This document shows positions 1 through 8,966 of a stretch of DNA of 64,000 bases, piece after piece. The stretch covers positions 124,001-188,000 of the forward strand of contig NZ_JALKCH010000007.1 of assembly GCF_023016805.1 (NCBI RefSeq), given 5' to 3'. The number at the start of each line of letters is the position of its first letter. Position 1 is the first letter of the stretch. The translations under genes were made by a program, and so were the position numbers. The stretch is from Ancylobacter crimeensis. Lineage in GTDB: Bacteria > Pseudomonadota > Alphaproteobacteria > Rhizobiales > Xanthobacteraceae. The notes below the pieces were generated by a model. The model was not told where the DNA came from and ran no database searches. It worked only from the letters and a program-made list of their open reading frames with translations.

Positions 1-279
1 CCCCTCGTCATCACCATTGATGCCGGTCCGGTGCCGCTCGCTTGCGTGAGCGAGTGCATCAACATCCACGGACCCGGCTTCCCGGACGTCGCCGGCGCGC
101 GGAACATCGATGCCTGGAAATCGGGTGCCAACATGGTCGCCCATGCCATGCTGGCGACGAACCCCGTGGTGCAGCAGATCGTGCTCGATGCCACTGCCCG
201 GTACATTGCCCGTCATGCTACACGACCCGACCGGGCGGCACAGCCTGCAGCACCGCCTTCTATTTCGCGACGTGGCTGA
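1..279 (+). CDS. C-terminal part of an unidentified protein, cut by the window edge
   Basis: Frame 1 is open from the first base to a TGA at 277-279, giving about 92 residues with no start codon in view. The translated stretch includes DAGPVPLACVSECINIHG and later NMVAHAMLATNPVVQQIV, which read like folded protein. The last 20 or so residues are Pro/Arg-rich and look like a poorly conserved tail. I do not recognise the family. The next gene starts 55 bases downstream on the same strand, so the two could share a transcript. Other open frames overlap here, but only this one continues to the window edge with natural-looking composition. Confidence 0.45.
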   Translation, partial: PLVITIDAGPVPLACVSECINIHGPGFPDVAGARNIDAWKSGANMVAHAMLATNPVVQQIVLDATARYIARHATRPDRAAQPAAPPSISRRG

Positions 280-333
280 TTCGCCACGTGGCGTGGCGCG
301 CAAGGCGCCGTCCGCGGGTATGGCAGGGTCGGA

Positions 334-2109
334 ATGGATGTGGCGCCTGAATCCTCCTCGCTGGCAACCTCGGACGACGGAATCGCATCCCCGGCGCGTT
401 GGCGCATGTGGCTGCGTGGTGGAGAGGTCGCGCTCGTCGCCCTTGCGGCCATGGTGGGCGCCGGCGCGGGCGCGCTCGTCGCGCTCATGGCGATCGCGAC
501 GCAGAAGCTGCACGAACTGGTGTTCCATATCCCGATCGGTGTCCGGCTCTCGGCTCAGGCGGACATAGACCCGTGGCTCGGCCTGCTCGGCCCGACGGTC
601 GGCGGCCTGCTCTTCGGCCTCGTTTCCTGGTTGGTCTTTCGCAATCGCAGCCAGCCGATTGATCCGATCGAGGCAAACGCCCTTCACGGCGGGCGTATGT
701 CGCTGCGCGACAGTGCCATCGTCGCGGCGCAGACCGTGATGTCGAGCGGCGTGGGTGCGTCGGTTGGGCTCGAAGCCGGCTACAGTCAAGCCGCCGGCGG
801 CCTTGCCTCCTGGCTCGGGGTGCGCTGCCGGCTGCGCCGTGCCGATCTGCGGTTGCTGGTCGGATGCGGAGCGGGCGCAGCGATCGGCGCTGCTTTCGGT
901 GCACCGCTGGCGGGCGCATTCTACGCCTTTGAACTAATCCTCGGCAGTTACGCCATCGGCGCCTTCGCTCCCGTGATGGCGGCGACCTTTACGGCCTCGC
1001 TGACACGGTCGCTGCTGATGGGCCCGGTCAGCGGCGAAATCCTGCCGCATGTGGCGGTCGCAGGCGGCGACTTTCCGGCGCTATTGCTTCTCGGCTTGCT
1101 GTCAGCTTTTACCGGCATCGCCGTGATGCGGGGCGTGACGCTGGTCGAGAGCCTGTTCCGTCGCTCCGGCCTTTCTCTGGCGGTGCGTCCCGCAATCGGG
1201 GGCGCGGTCGTCGGGTTGCTAGGGCTGGTCTCGCCGGCGGTGTTCTCGGCAGGGCACGGCGCCGTCTATCATTTCCTCGTCAGCCCGGTGACGCTGGAGG
1301 CGCTGGCGATCCTGCTCCTTGCCAAGGTGCTGGCGTCGTCCGTTTCCATTGGAGCCGGCTTTCGCGGCGGCCTGTTCTTCGCCTCGCTGTTGATCGGCGT
1401 ATTGTTCGGCCGTCTCTATGGCGCGGTGCTCGCTATTCTCTGGCCCGCCATGCCCATCGACCCGACACTCCTCGCCCTCACCGGCATGGCGGCGCTGGCG
1501 GTGTCGATCATCGGCGGGCCGATGACGATGACCCTGATGGCGCTGGAGATGACCGGACAGCTCGACCTGACGCTTGCCGTGCTCGGCGCGGCCGGTGTCG
1601 CATCGATGGCGACACGACGCCTCTTCGGCTTCTCCTTCGCGACGTGGCGTTTTCACCTGCGCGGAGAGACGATCCGTTCGGCTCATGACGTCGGATGGAT
1701 GCGCGAGCTCACGGTCGAGCAACTCATGCGCCGCGAAGTGCCGATGGTGCGGGCCGATCTCAGCGTGGCCGATGTCCGCGCCGCCTATCCGCCGGGCGCG
1801 ACCGGCAGCCTTGTCGCAACCGACGCGGAGGACCGTTATCGCGGCATGGTCCCGCTCGCCGCCCTCTATGCCTCGGATGCCGACCCGACGGCATCCATCG
1901 AACCGCTGCTGTGTGTCACGGATCGGGTCTTGAGGCCCGCCATGAGCATCCGCGATGCGCTGAATGCGTTCGAGGAAAGCGAGACGGAGGCACTGGCCGT
2001 CGTCGAAGGCGAGGCGCGCAGGGTCATCGGATTGCTGACCGAAGCTCATGCCATCAAGCGCTACAGCGCCGAGGTGAGCCGGCGGAACCGCGAGCTGACC
2101 GGGGAATAG
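334..2109 (+). CDS. Divergent ClC-family anion channel/antiporter with CBS domains
   Basis: A 591-residue polytopic inner-membrane protein of the ClC chloride channel / H+-Cl- exchanger family. The membrane domain covers roughly residues 30-440. The segment GASVGLEAGYSQ sits where ClC proteins have GREGP and keeps the gating glutamate but not the flanking Arg and Pro. The later GGLFFASLLIG matches the GxFxP helix with Ser for Pro. The usual GSGIP serine-gate motif is not recognisable. From about residue 460 the tail looks like a pair of CBS domains (start MRREVPMV; later LRPAMSIRDALNAF and AVVEGEARRVIGLLTEAHA), which often bind adenine nucleotides. The ATG at 334 has no strong ribosome site. 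ATG 406 is an alternative. The ion carried cannot be read from the sequence. Confidence 0.85.
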   Translation: MDVAPESSSLATSDDGIASPARWRMWLRGGEVALVALAAMVGAGAGALVALMAIATQKLHELVFHIPIGVRLSAQADIDPWLGLLGPTVGGLLFGLVSWLVFRNRSQPIDPIEANALHGGRMSLRDSAIVAAQTVMSSGVGASVGLEAGYSQAAGGLASWLGVRCRLRRADLRLLVGCGAGAAIGAAFGAPLAGAFYAFELILGSYAIGAFAPVMAATFTASLTRSLLMGPVSGEILPHVAVAGGDFPALLLLGLLSAFTGIAVMRGVTLVESLFRRSGLSLAVRPAIGGAVVGLLGLVSPAVFSAGHGAVYHFLVSPVTLEALAILLLAKVLASSVSIGAGFRGGLFFASLLIGVLFGRLYGAVLAILWPAMPIDPTLLALTGMAALAVSIIGGPMTMTLMALEMTGQLDLTLAVLGAAGVASMATRRLFGFSFATWRFHLRGETIRSAHDVGWMRELTVEQLMRREVPMVRADLSVADVRAAYPPGATGSLVATDAEDRYRGMVPLAALYASDADPTASIEPLLCVTDRVLRPAMSIRDALNAFEESETEALAVVEGEARRVIGLLTEAHAIKRYSAEVSRRNRELTGE

Positions 2110-2219
2110 TGCCCCGAGCTGCTGCGTTGCAACAAAGTTTGGTGAGGAGCGGAACCATAGACGCTCGCGCTGGCTTAAGCGTCCGCGGCCGACAGGGGAC
2201 CGCGGGGACGAAGAGACGC

Positions 2220-3755
2220 ATGCATCGTCGAGATCTGTTGCGCGGCGCCGCCCTGGTGCCGGGATTGCTGATGACCGGGCTGCCGCTTGCCAGCCTGTTT
2301 TCCGGCGAGGCCAGGGCGCAGGACAACGGAGGCCAGAGCTTCGACAGCGGGGTCGTGCGCAGCATGGCCCGCGACCTCGCGTCCAAGCCCTACAAGAAGG
2401 CCGACCAGACGCTTCCCGCGGAACTGCAGAAGCTCAGCTATGACGATTACCGCAACATCCGCTTCAATACGGACCGCTCGCTCTGGCGCGGGCAAGGGCT
2501 GACCTATGAGGTGCAGTTTCTGCACCGTGGCTTCATCTTTGGCGATCGCGTCGACCTGTTCGAGGTCGCGGAGGGCAAAGCACAGAAGATTCCCTACACG
2601 CAGGATCTGTTCAGCTTCGACCACGGCGTGCCCAGGCCCGATCCCAAGCTCGATCTGGGCTTCTCCGGTTTTCGCATTCACGGGCCGATCAACCGTCCCG
2701 ACTATCTCGACGAGATTATCGTCTTCCAGGGCGCCAGCTACTTCCGCGCCGTCGCCAAGGGGCAGGGCTACGGCACCTCCGCGCGCGGTCTTTCGATCAA
2801 GACCGGCGCGTCCGACGGCGAGGAATTCCCGGTCTTCCGCGATTTCTGGATCGAGAGGCCGCGGGCAGGGGCGGATTCAGTTGTCGTTCATGCGCTGCTC
2901 GACAGCCCGAGCGCCACTGCCGTGCATCGTTTCACGATCCGTCCGGGCGAGACGACGATCACCACGGTCGAGATGACCGTCTTCCCGCGCAATGATGTCG
3001 ACCAGATCGGCCTCGCCTCGCTGACGAGCATGTTCCTGTTCGGTCCCAATGATCGCGACGACATCGATGATTTCCGCCCCTCGGTCTGCGATGCGCAGGG
3101 GCTCGCAATGATCAACGGCAATGGCGAGCGGCTCTGGCGTCCGCTGACCAATCCGCACAGGTTGCAGATCAGCGTGTTCGCGGACACCAATATGCGCGGC
3201 TTCGGGCTGATGCAGCGGCAGCGGTCCTTCTTCGACTACCAGGACCTTGAGGCCCGTTACGAGCGCCGTCCGAGCGTATGGGTCGAGCCGATCGGCGACT
3301 GGGGCGAGGGAGCCGTGCATCTGGTCGAGATTCCGACCAAGGAGGAGGTGCACGACAACATCGTCGCGTTCTGGCGCCCGAAGGAGGTGCTGAAAAAGGG
3401 CGGCGAGTACAATTACACCTACCGCATTCACTGGACATGGGACACGCCGGACCGCGATCCTATCGCGCGGTTTGGCTCAACGCGCGCCGGCGGAACCGAT
3501 GACCGGCGGCTCTTCGTGCTCGATCTGGTCGGTGAAAAGCTGAAAGGCATCTCGCTGGACGGGGTCGAGGCGCATGTCACGACGAATGCCGGCGCCATTT
3601 CCGACATCGTGCTGCAGCCCAATCCCGATATAGAAGGCCTGCGTCTGTCCTTCGCGTTCGATATCAAGGGTGCCGATATCGCTGAACTCCGCGCGCAGGT
3701 GGTGCGAGGCGAGGAGCGGCTCAGCGAGACGTGGATCTATCGATGGACAGCGTGA
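2220..3755 (+). CDS. opgG: Periplasmic glucan biosynthesis protein OpgG (MdoG)
   Basis: A 511-residue protein needed for osmoregulated periplasmic glucans, probably acting on the nascent beta-glucan in the periplasm. The frame is open well upstream, but ATG 2220 gives MHRRDLLRGAALVPG, a twin-arginine signal with a hydrophobic core and an ARA-Q cleavage site. Family hallmarks follow: AELQKLSYDDYRNIRF, the SFDHGVP region, GFSGFRIHGPINRPDY and DFWIERP, then a C-terminal Ig-like half with YRIHWTWDTPDRD. The length fits the family (about 510). The stop overlaps the start of opgH, so the two are translationally coupled. Confidence 0.95.
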   Translation: MHRRDLLRGAALVPGLLMTGLPLASLFSGEARAQDNGGQSFDSGVVRSMARDLASKPYKKADQTLPAELQKLSYDDYRNIRFNTDRSLWRGQGLTYEVQFLHRGFIFGDRVDLFEVAEGKAQKIPYTQDLFSFDHGVPRPDPKLDLGFSGFRIHGPINRPDYLDEIIVFQGASYFRAVAKGQGYGTSARGLSIKTGASDGEEFPVFRDFWIERPRAGADSVVVHALLDSPSATAVHRFTIRPGETTITTVEMTVFPRNDVDQIGLASLTSMFLFGPNDRDDIDDFRPSVCDAQGLAMINGNGERLWRPLTNPHRLQISVFADTNMRGFGLMQRQRSFFDYQDLEARYERRPSVWVEPIGDWGEGAVHLVEIPTKEEVHDNIVAFWRPKEVLKKGGEYNYTYRIHWTWDTPDRDPIARFGSTRAGGTDDRRLFVLDLVGEKLKGISLDGVEAHVTTNAGAISDIVLQPNPDIEGLRLSFAFDIKGADIAELRAQVVRGEERLSETWIYRWTA

Positions 3756-5902
3756 GCGCGATCCGGCGGGTGCCGCCTCATCTCGCGCTTGCCCCGGCGC
3801 TCCCACTTGATGCGCCGCTCGACATGCCGGTTCAGAACCTTGCCGTCGCGCCCCATGTCGAGCGCCTGAAGGTGCCCGGCGTGCTGTTCTGGCGGCGTCT
3901 CTTCGTCATCGGCGGGGCAGTCGCGCTCACGGTCATTGCCGCCTGGCAAATGTATGAGGTGCTTGAGGTCGGAGGGCTCACGGCGCTGGAGGGCATCGTG
4001 CTGGCGCTGTTTGTCGTGCTGTTCGGGTGGATCGGCTTTTCCTTCACCAATGCACTGGCGGGGGTCCTCGCCATCCTGTCGCGACGCCGTGACCTCGGCA
4101 TCGATGCGGCACTTCCACTGCCGGAAGTCACCGCGCATACGGCGCTGCTGATGCCGACCTACAATGAGCAGCCGGTCCGCATCTTCTCCGGGTTGGAGGC
4201 GACGTGGGAATCGCTCTGCGCGACGGGTCGGCAGCAGGCTTTCGACCTGTTCATCCTGAGCGACACCACCGACCCGGATATCTGGGTGGCGGAGGAAGCG
4301 GCGTTCCTGGCCCTGCGGGAACGGCTTGAGCCGGGTACCCGGGTGTTCTACCGCCGCCGTGCGAAGAATACCGATCGCAAGGCCGGCAATATCGCCGACT
4401 GGGTCACGCGGTTCGGCGGTGCCTATGAGATGATGCTGGTGCTCGACGCCGACAGCCTCATGACCGGCGACTGCATCGTGCGGATCGCGGCAGCGATGGA
4501 GGCACATCCGCGCGTCGGCCTGATCCAGACGCTCCCGGTCATCGTGGGCGGCCGCAGCCTGTTCGGGCGGATGCAGCAATTCGCCGGACGGCTTTACGGG
4601 CCGCTGATCGCGCAGGGGCTGGGCTGGTGGCATGGGCCGGACAGCAATTACTGGGGCCACAATGCCGTTATCCGCACCCGCGCTTTCGCCGGCTACGCCG
4701 GCCTGCCGCATCTGAAAGGGCGAAAGCCGTTCGGCGGGCATATTCTCAGCCATGATTTCGTCGAAGCCGCGCTGATCCGGCGGGGCGGCTGGGCCGTGCA
4801 TATGGTGCCTTGGCTGCATGGATCCTATGAAGAGGCGCCGCCTTCGCTGACCGACCTCGCCGTGCGCGACCGGCGCTGGTGCCAGGGCAATCTTCAGCAC
4901 GCCGCGGTGGTGTCGACGCGTGGCCTGCGGAATCTCAGCCGCCTTCACCTGCTGACCGGCATCGGTTCCTACATCACGGCGCCGCTCTGGCTGCTGATGC
5001 TGATCGCCGGCTTGCTGACCTCGCTGCAGGCCCGCTTCGTGCCGCCGGATTATTTCACCTCGCAGTTCTCGCTCTTTCCGAATTGGCCGGCGCAGGATCC
5101 CGTGCGCGCTGCGTGGGTGTTCGTCGGCACGATGGCGGTTCTGCTGCTGCCGAAGCTGATGGCTTATGTGCTGATGCTGGGAAATGCGGAGGAGCGGCGC
5201 GGCTTTGGCGGCGGGTTTCGCGCGTTGCTCGGCGTGTTGGTCGAGACGCTGATCGCCGGCCTCGCTGCCCCGGTGATGATGATGGCCCAGTCGGCGGCCG
5301 TTGTGAGCATCCTTGCCGGTCGCGACGGCGGGTGGTCGCCGCAGCGGCGAGGCGATGGCAGCGTGCCGTTCGGGGAGACGGTGCGCCACTTCGCGCCGCA
5401 CACTTTGTTCGGTATCTTGTTGGGAGGCGCGGCGCTCGCGATTTCGCTGCCGCTGTTTCTCTGGATGACCCCGGTCATTCTCGGGCTCATTCTTGCGGTG
5501 CCGCTGGTCCACGGCACCTCGCGGCAGGGGATTGGCAGCTGGTTCGGAAGGCGCGGAATTCTCGCCATCCCGGAGGAGCGTTCGCCGCCTCCCGTGGTGG
5601 AGCGGGCGGCAGCGTTCTATGACGAACGTGAAGGCGAGACGCAGGAATATGAGGCGGTAGAGCGCCTTGCCGGCGATTCTCTCCTGCTTGCGGCCCACCG
5701 CGATATGCTGGCTTCCGGTGGTGAACGACAAAAGGGCGACTATAGCCCCGAGCGGCTGGTCGCTGCCGCGAAGATTGAGGATGCGGCTGATCTGGCATCC
5801 GCGCTGTCCGCCCTCACGCCTCGCGAGAAGGCCGCCGCCCTGGCCGATCGCGCGTCGCTGGAGCGGCTGATCGCATTGGCGGGAGACGGGCGGAAGGCCT
5901 AG
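3743..5902 (+). CDS. opgH: Glucans biosynthesis glucosyltransferase OpgH (MdoH)
   Basis: An inner-membrane GT2 glycosyltransferase, 719 residues, that polymerises UDP-glucose into the backbone of osmoregulated periplasmic glucans and moves it outward. Two membrane segments lie near residues 50-115. The cytoplasmic catalytic domain follows, with LMPTYNEQP, a DxD-type LDADS at about residue 233 and the acceptor motif RDRRWCQGN at about 375 (the QxxRW-like site of processive GT2 enzymes). A C-terminal block of membrane helices comes next. ATG 3743 overlaps the opgG stop by 13 bases. GTG 3731 in the same frame is an alternative. It is shorter than E. coli MdoH (about 850), mainly at the N terminus, as is common in alphaproteobacteria. 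Confidence 0.95.
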   Translation: MDSVSAIRRVPPHLALAPALPLDAPLDMPVQNLAVAPHVERLKVPGVLFWRRLFVIGGAVALTVIAAWQMYEVLEVGGLTALEGIVLALFVVLFGWIGFSFTNALAGVLAILSRRRDLGIDAALPLPEVTAHTALLMPTYNEQPVRIFSGLEATWESLCATGRQQAFDLFILSDTTDPDIWVAEEAAFLALRERLEPGTRVFYRRRAKNTDRKAGNIADWVTRFGGAYEMMLVLDADSLMTGDCIVRIAAAMEAHPRVGLIQTLPVIVGGRSLFGRMQQFAGRLYGPLIAQGLGWWHGPDSNYWGHNAVIRTRAFAGYAGLPHLKGRKPFGGHILSHDFVEAALIRRGGWAVHMVPWLHGSYEEAPPSLTDLAVRDRRWCQGNLQHAAVVSTRGLRNLSRLHLLTGIGSYITAPLWLLMLIAGLLTSLQARFVPPDYFTSQFSLFPNWPAQDPVRAAWVFVGTMAVLLLPKLMAYVLMLGNAEERRGFGGGFRALLGVLVETLIAGLAAPVMMMAQSAAVVSILAGRDGGWSPQRRGDGSVPFGETVRHFAPHTLFGILLGGAALAISLPLFLWMTPVILGLILAVPLVHGTSRQGIGSWFGRRGILAIPEERSPPPVVERAAAFYDEREGETQEYEAVERLAGDSLLLAAHRDMLASGGERQKGDYSPERLVAAAKIEDAADLASALSALTPREKAAALADRASLERLIALAGDGRKA

Positions 5903-6184
5903 TGAAGCGGGGCGGGTCTCTTCTGGAGGGGCGTGAAGAGAATTGTCGGCGCCTCATCGACCGTTTCATCGTCGATCCGAGGATGGCCTCGCTCTTCATG
6001 ACTGACGATCCGCGTCCCGGGCGACGTTGCTCACATCAAGCTCATCAATAGCTAGGTGGTGACCGGCGCGGCCCATCTGGTGCCGCAAGAAGGCCGCGGA
6101 ACTGCTGGCGAGCCATGTTGCCGACGCCTGAGCGGCACGGCGACTTGTCCACCCGTTCGGCATAGCGAGCGGGGCTGGTATGCG
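5903..6184. other. Intergenic region without a recognisable gene
   Basis: Roughly 280 bases between opgH and the marR promoter. Short frames on both strands give no recognisable protein. I see no stem followed by a T run, so the terminator of opgGH is not obvious. Confidence 0.5.
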
Positions 6185-6213
6185 TTGACGGGATATAATT
6201 AGTATCCTATCTA
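6185..6213 (+). promoter_or_regulatory. Promoter of the marR-FUSC efflux operon, with leaderless start
   Basis: The -35 box TTGACG (6185-6190) and -10 box TATCTA (6208-6213) are separated by exactly 17 bases. A start site 7 bases after the -10 falls at 6220-6221, on the A of the marR ATG, and there is no Shine-Dalgarno sequence before it. The message is therefore probably leaderless. The region is clearly more AT-rich than its surroundings. Confidence 0.6.
6191..6207. promoter_or_regulatory. Inverted repeat in the -35/-10 spacer, likely MarR operator
   Basis: GGATA (6191-6195) and TATCC (6203-6207) are perfect inverted arms around TAATTAG. The 17-base element fills the promoter spacer exactly. 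MarR-family dimers bind palindromes of this size. A repressor bound here would block RNA polymerase, and the adjacent gene encodes a MarR protein, so autoregulation is the simple reading. Confidence 0.55.
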
Positions 6214-6220
6214 TTTGCCT

Positions 6221-6685
6221 ATGAACGATACCACCCATCTCCGCACCGAGTTCACCGCCGCGCTCATCCAGGCGAGCCGGCAATGGCGCCGTACGGTCGA
6301 ACGCGAACTCGAGGAGTTCGGCGTGTCCGAAGCGTGCGCCGCTCCGCTGATCTGGATCGCCAGATTGGGCGGCGGCGTGCGGCAGGTAACGTTGGCATCC
6401 TATGTGGGTATCGAGGGCCCCTCCATGGTGAGGCTCCTCGACCAGCTCGGTGCCGCTGGCCTTATCGAGCGCCGCGACGACCCGACCGACCGTCGCGCAA
6501 AGACGGTGTGGCTCACCGAGGAGGGCGAGCATCTCGCCGCCCGGATCGAGGTGCTGCTGGTTGGTGTCAGGTCGCGTGTGCTGGCAGATGTCAGCCGGGA
6601 TGATATTTTGACGGCGATGCGCGTTCTGCGGGCTTTTGAAGACGCTCCCCAACGCTCGCTGCAGGTGGATGAGGCGGCGTCGTGA
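6221..6685 (+). CDS. MarR-family transcriptional regulator
   Basis: A 154-residue winged-helix regulator that probably represses the efflux genes behind it and is released by an aromatic ligand, as is typical for MarR proteins beside FUSC pumps. The N-terminal helix is followed by the DNA-binding part with VGIEGPSMVRLLDQLGAAGL and the wing RRDDPTDRRAKTVWLTEEG, the family signature. ATG 6221 is preferred to the in-frame TTG 6215 because the promoter places the transcript start at that ATG. The stop overlaps the GTG of the next gene (GTGA), giving translational coupling. Confidence 0.88.
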   Translation: MNDTTHLRTEFTAALIQASRQWRRTVERELEEFGVSEACAAPLIWIARLGGGVRQVTLASYVGIEGPSMVRLLDQLGAAGLIERRDDPTDRRAKTVWLTEEGEHLAARIEVLLVGVRSRVLADVSRDDILTAMRVLRAFEDAPQRSLQVDEAAS

Positions 6686-8751
6686 ACGTGTTCGATTCCT
6701 TTCCGAGCTGGCGGGACTGGCTCTTTTCGGGGAAGGCCTTCCTTGCCTCGATGCTGGCGCTTTACATCGCGCTGGCGTTCGACCTGCCGCGCCCCTACTG
6801 GGCGATGGCGGCGGTCTACATCGTCTCGAACCCTCTTGCCGGCGCCACCAGCTCGAAGGCCCTTTACCGTGCCCTCGGCACTGTGATCGGCGCGACGGCC
6901 GCGGTGATCCTCGTCCCGCTGCTCGTCAATGCGCCCGAGCTGCTCACGCTGGTCGTCGGCCTGTGGACCGGTACGCTGCTCTACATCTCCCTCCTGCACC
7001 GCACCCCGCGCAGCTATGTGTTCATGCTGGCCGGGTATTCCCTCCCGCTGATCGCGCTACCGGTCATCGGCTCGCCGGAAACCATTTTCGACACCGCCGT
7101 GGCGCGTAGCGAGGAGATCATCCTCGGCATCACCTGTGCTGCCGTCGTCGGAACCGTCGTGTTCCCGCAGAGCATCTCCAGCGCGTTGGCCGAGCGGTTG
7201 TCCGCCGTGCTGAACGACGCTGCGGCCTGGGCGGACGAGATTCTGCGCGGGGAGGGCGCCTTGCCGGCCACACCTCTGCGCCGCCAAAAGCTGGCATCCG
7301 ACATTGCGAGCCTCGATCTCATCATCAGCCAGCTCTCCTACGATGCCGGCGCGCGTGATGCCGAACGCCATGCACGGGAGCTGCGCAGCCGGCTGCTGAT
7401 GCTGCTGCCGCTCTTCTCCTCGCTTGCCGATCGCCTGCATGCGCTCAAGGACATGGATGGGGCGCTTTCTCCCGACCTGCACGGCACGCTGAACGATGTT
7501 GCGGACTGGCTGGCGCGGGGTGACAGATCCGATGTCGCGACCGCTTCGGCGCTTGTGGCGCGGGTCGAAGCGCTTCAACCTCACGATAGCAACGACTGGG
7601 ATTCGATGATCCTGTCCAGCGCCCTTGAGCGGCTGCGCGAGATCGTCGAGCTGTGGCAGGACTGCGTTGAACTGCGCACCGCCGTGGCGGCGGGCCGGGC
7701 GGCCGCGAACTGGCGGCCGGCGTTCCGCAAGCGTCGCCTCGTCGCCAGCGCCCAGCACCACGACCATGCGCTGCTGGTGTTCTCGGCGGGCACGGTCGTG
7801 CTTGGCATCATCGTCGCGACGGCGTTCTGGATCGTCACCGGGTGGAGCGCGGGTTCCGGTTTCGTCATGATGGCCGCGGTCGGCGGTTCGTTCTTTGCCG
7901 GGCTCGACCAGCCGACACCGCGCATCCGCACCATGTTCCTGGTTACGACGGCCTCGGTCATCGTCTCCGGCATCTACCTCTTCGGTATCCTGCCCCGCGT
8001 GCATGATTTCGAGATGCTGGTGCTGGTCTTCGCACCCGCGTTCCTGCTGCTCGGCCTCGTGATGCTGAAGCCGCAGCTCAATATGCATGCGCTGCTGATC
8101 GCCGTGAACACGGCGTCCTTCGTCGCGCTGGAGAACCGCTATAGCGCGAGCTTCGCCGACTTCGTGAATGGCGGTCTTGCCGCCTCTGCCGGCGTTGGCT
8201 TTGCGTTGGCCTGGAGCATGGTTACGCGTCCTTTCGGCGCCGAGCTGGCCGCGCGGCGGCTGCTGCGGGCAGGCTGGGCGGACTTTGCCGAGATCGCCGC
8301 CGGCCGGAAGCTGCGTGACCCCGAGAAGCTCGCCGGGCGCGTGTTGGACCGTCTTGGCCAGCTCGTTCCGCGTCTCAGCGCGCTGCCGGATCGCGAGCTG
8401 GCGAAGGTCGACGGCTATGCCGAGGTGCGCATCGGCTTCAACATCATCGAGCTGCAGAAGGCGCGCGGGAAGCTGGCGCCGGGGGCGGCGGCGATGCTGG
8501 ACGACGTGCTGGCCGCGGTCGCGGATTTCTATCGCGAGAGGCTTGCGCAAGGCCTCTCCGTTGAGCCGAAGGAAAGCCTGCGGGCCGAAATCGACCGCGC
8601 GCTCGCCCGGATTTCCGCAGAGGGCCCGCACGCACGGATTGCCGCCGATGCCCTTGTCGGGCTGCGGCGCGTGTTCTTCCCTGACAGTCCCGGTCCGTCG
8701 GGCACCTATGTGCCGCAGGACACGGGGCCGCTGCTGATGGCGGCGGAGTGA
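6682..8751 (+). CDS. FUSC-family aromatic acid efflux pump membrane protein (AaeB-like)
   Basis: A 689-residue inner-membrane component of a tripartite efflux system related to E. coli AaeAB (p-hydroxybenzoate export). It has the two-lobed FUSC layout. A first membrane block covers about residues 15-170 and starts from FDLPRPYWAMAAVYIVSNPL. A cytoplasmic helical region follows, then a second membrane block at about residues 365-520 with FWIVTGWSAGSGFVMMAA and LVFAPAFLLLGL, and a cytoplasmic tail. The GTG start overlaps the marR stop. The DUF1656 and HlyD-type genes that follow complete the standard set. The substrate is inferred from family only. Confidence 0.9.
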   Translation: MNVFDSFPSWRDWLFSGKAFLASMLALYIALAFDLPRPYWAMAAVYIVSNPLAGATSSKALYRALGTVIGATAAVILVPLLVNAPELLTLVVGLWTGTLLYISLLHRTPRSYVFMLAGYSLPLIALPVIGSPETIFDTAVARSEEIILGITCAAVVGTVVFPQSISSALAERLSAVLNDAAAWADEILRGEGALPATPLRRQKLASDIASLDLIISQLSYDAGARDAERHARELRSRLLMLLPLFSSLADRLHALKDMDGALSPDLHGTLNDVADWLARGDRSDVATASALVARVEALQPHDSNDWDSMILSSALERLREIVELWQDCVELRTAVAAGRAAANWRPAFRKRRLVASAQHHDHALLVFSAGTVVLGIIVATAFWIVTGWSAGSGFVMMAAVGGSFFAGLDQPTPRIRTMFLVTTASVIVSGIYLFGILPRVHDFEMLVLVFAPAFLLLGLVMLKPQLNMHALLIAVNTASFVALENRYSASFADFVNGGLAASAGVGFALAWSMVTRPFGAELAARRLLRAGWADFAEIAAGRKLRDPEKLAGRVLDRLGQLVPRLSALPDRELAKVDGYAEVRIGFNIIELQKARGKLAPGAAAMLDDVLAAVADFYRERLAQGLSVEPKESLRAEIDRALARISAEGPHARIAADALVGLRRVFFPDSPGPSGTYVPQDTGPLLMAAE

Positions 8752-8756
8752 ATGAA

Positions 8757-8966
8757 ATGACCGCTGAGATCGATATTTACGGCGTCTATGTGCCGACGCT
8801 GCTCGCCCTGATGGTGCTCGCCTTGCCGCTGAGCGTCGTGGTTCGACGATTGCTCGCCTGGTGCGGCGTCTATTCCTTCGTGTGGCATCGCGGACTATTC
8901 GATGTCGCGCTCTACGTTATTCTTCTGGGGGTTCTGTCCTCCACATCCCACTGGTGGCTGCCATGA
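8757..8966 (+). CDS. DUF1656 small membrane protein (AaeX-like)
   Basis: A 69-residue protein with two membrane spans (around LLALMVLALPLSVVV and LFDVALYVILLGVL) and the early IDIYGVYVP typical of DUF1656. These proteins sit between FUSC and HlyD components of aromatic-acid pumps, and their exact role is unknown. ATG 8757 is chosen because GGAG lies 9 bases upstream. The in-frame GTG 8748 is too close to that site. The stop overlaps the next ATG (ATGA). Confidence 0.88.
   Translation: MTAEIDIYGVYVPTLLALMVLALPLSVVVRRLLAWCGVYSFVWHRGLFDVALYVILLGVLSSTSHWWLP

Noticed and set aside
3737-5731. 664-codon open frame on the minus strand across opgH
   Set aside because: It is the antisense shadow of a clear OpgH gene in high-GC DNA. 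The product is rich in His/Arg/Gln and has no domain.
6194-6199. TATAAT at 6194-6199 as the -10 box of marR
   Set aside because: There is no -35 box at a suitable distance (GGGGCT at 6171-6176). TTGACG with TATCTA fits far better.
5996-6652. 218-codon minus-strand frame across marR
   Set aside because: It covers the MarR gene and its promoter in antisense and has no recognisable domain.
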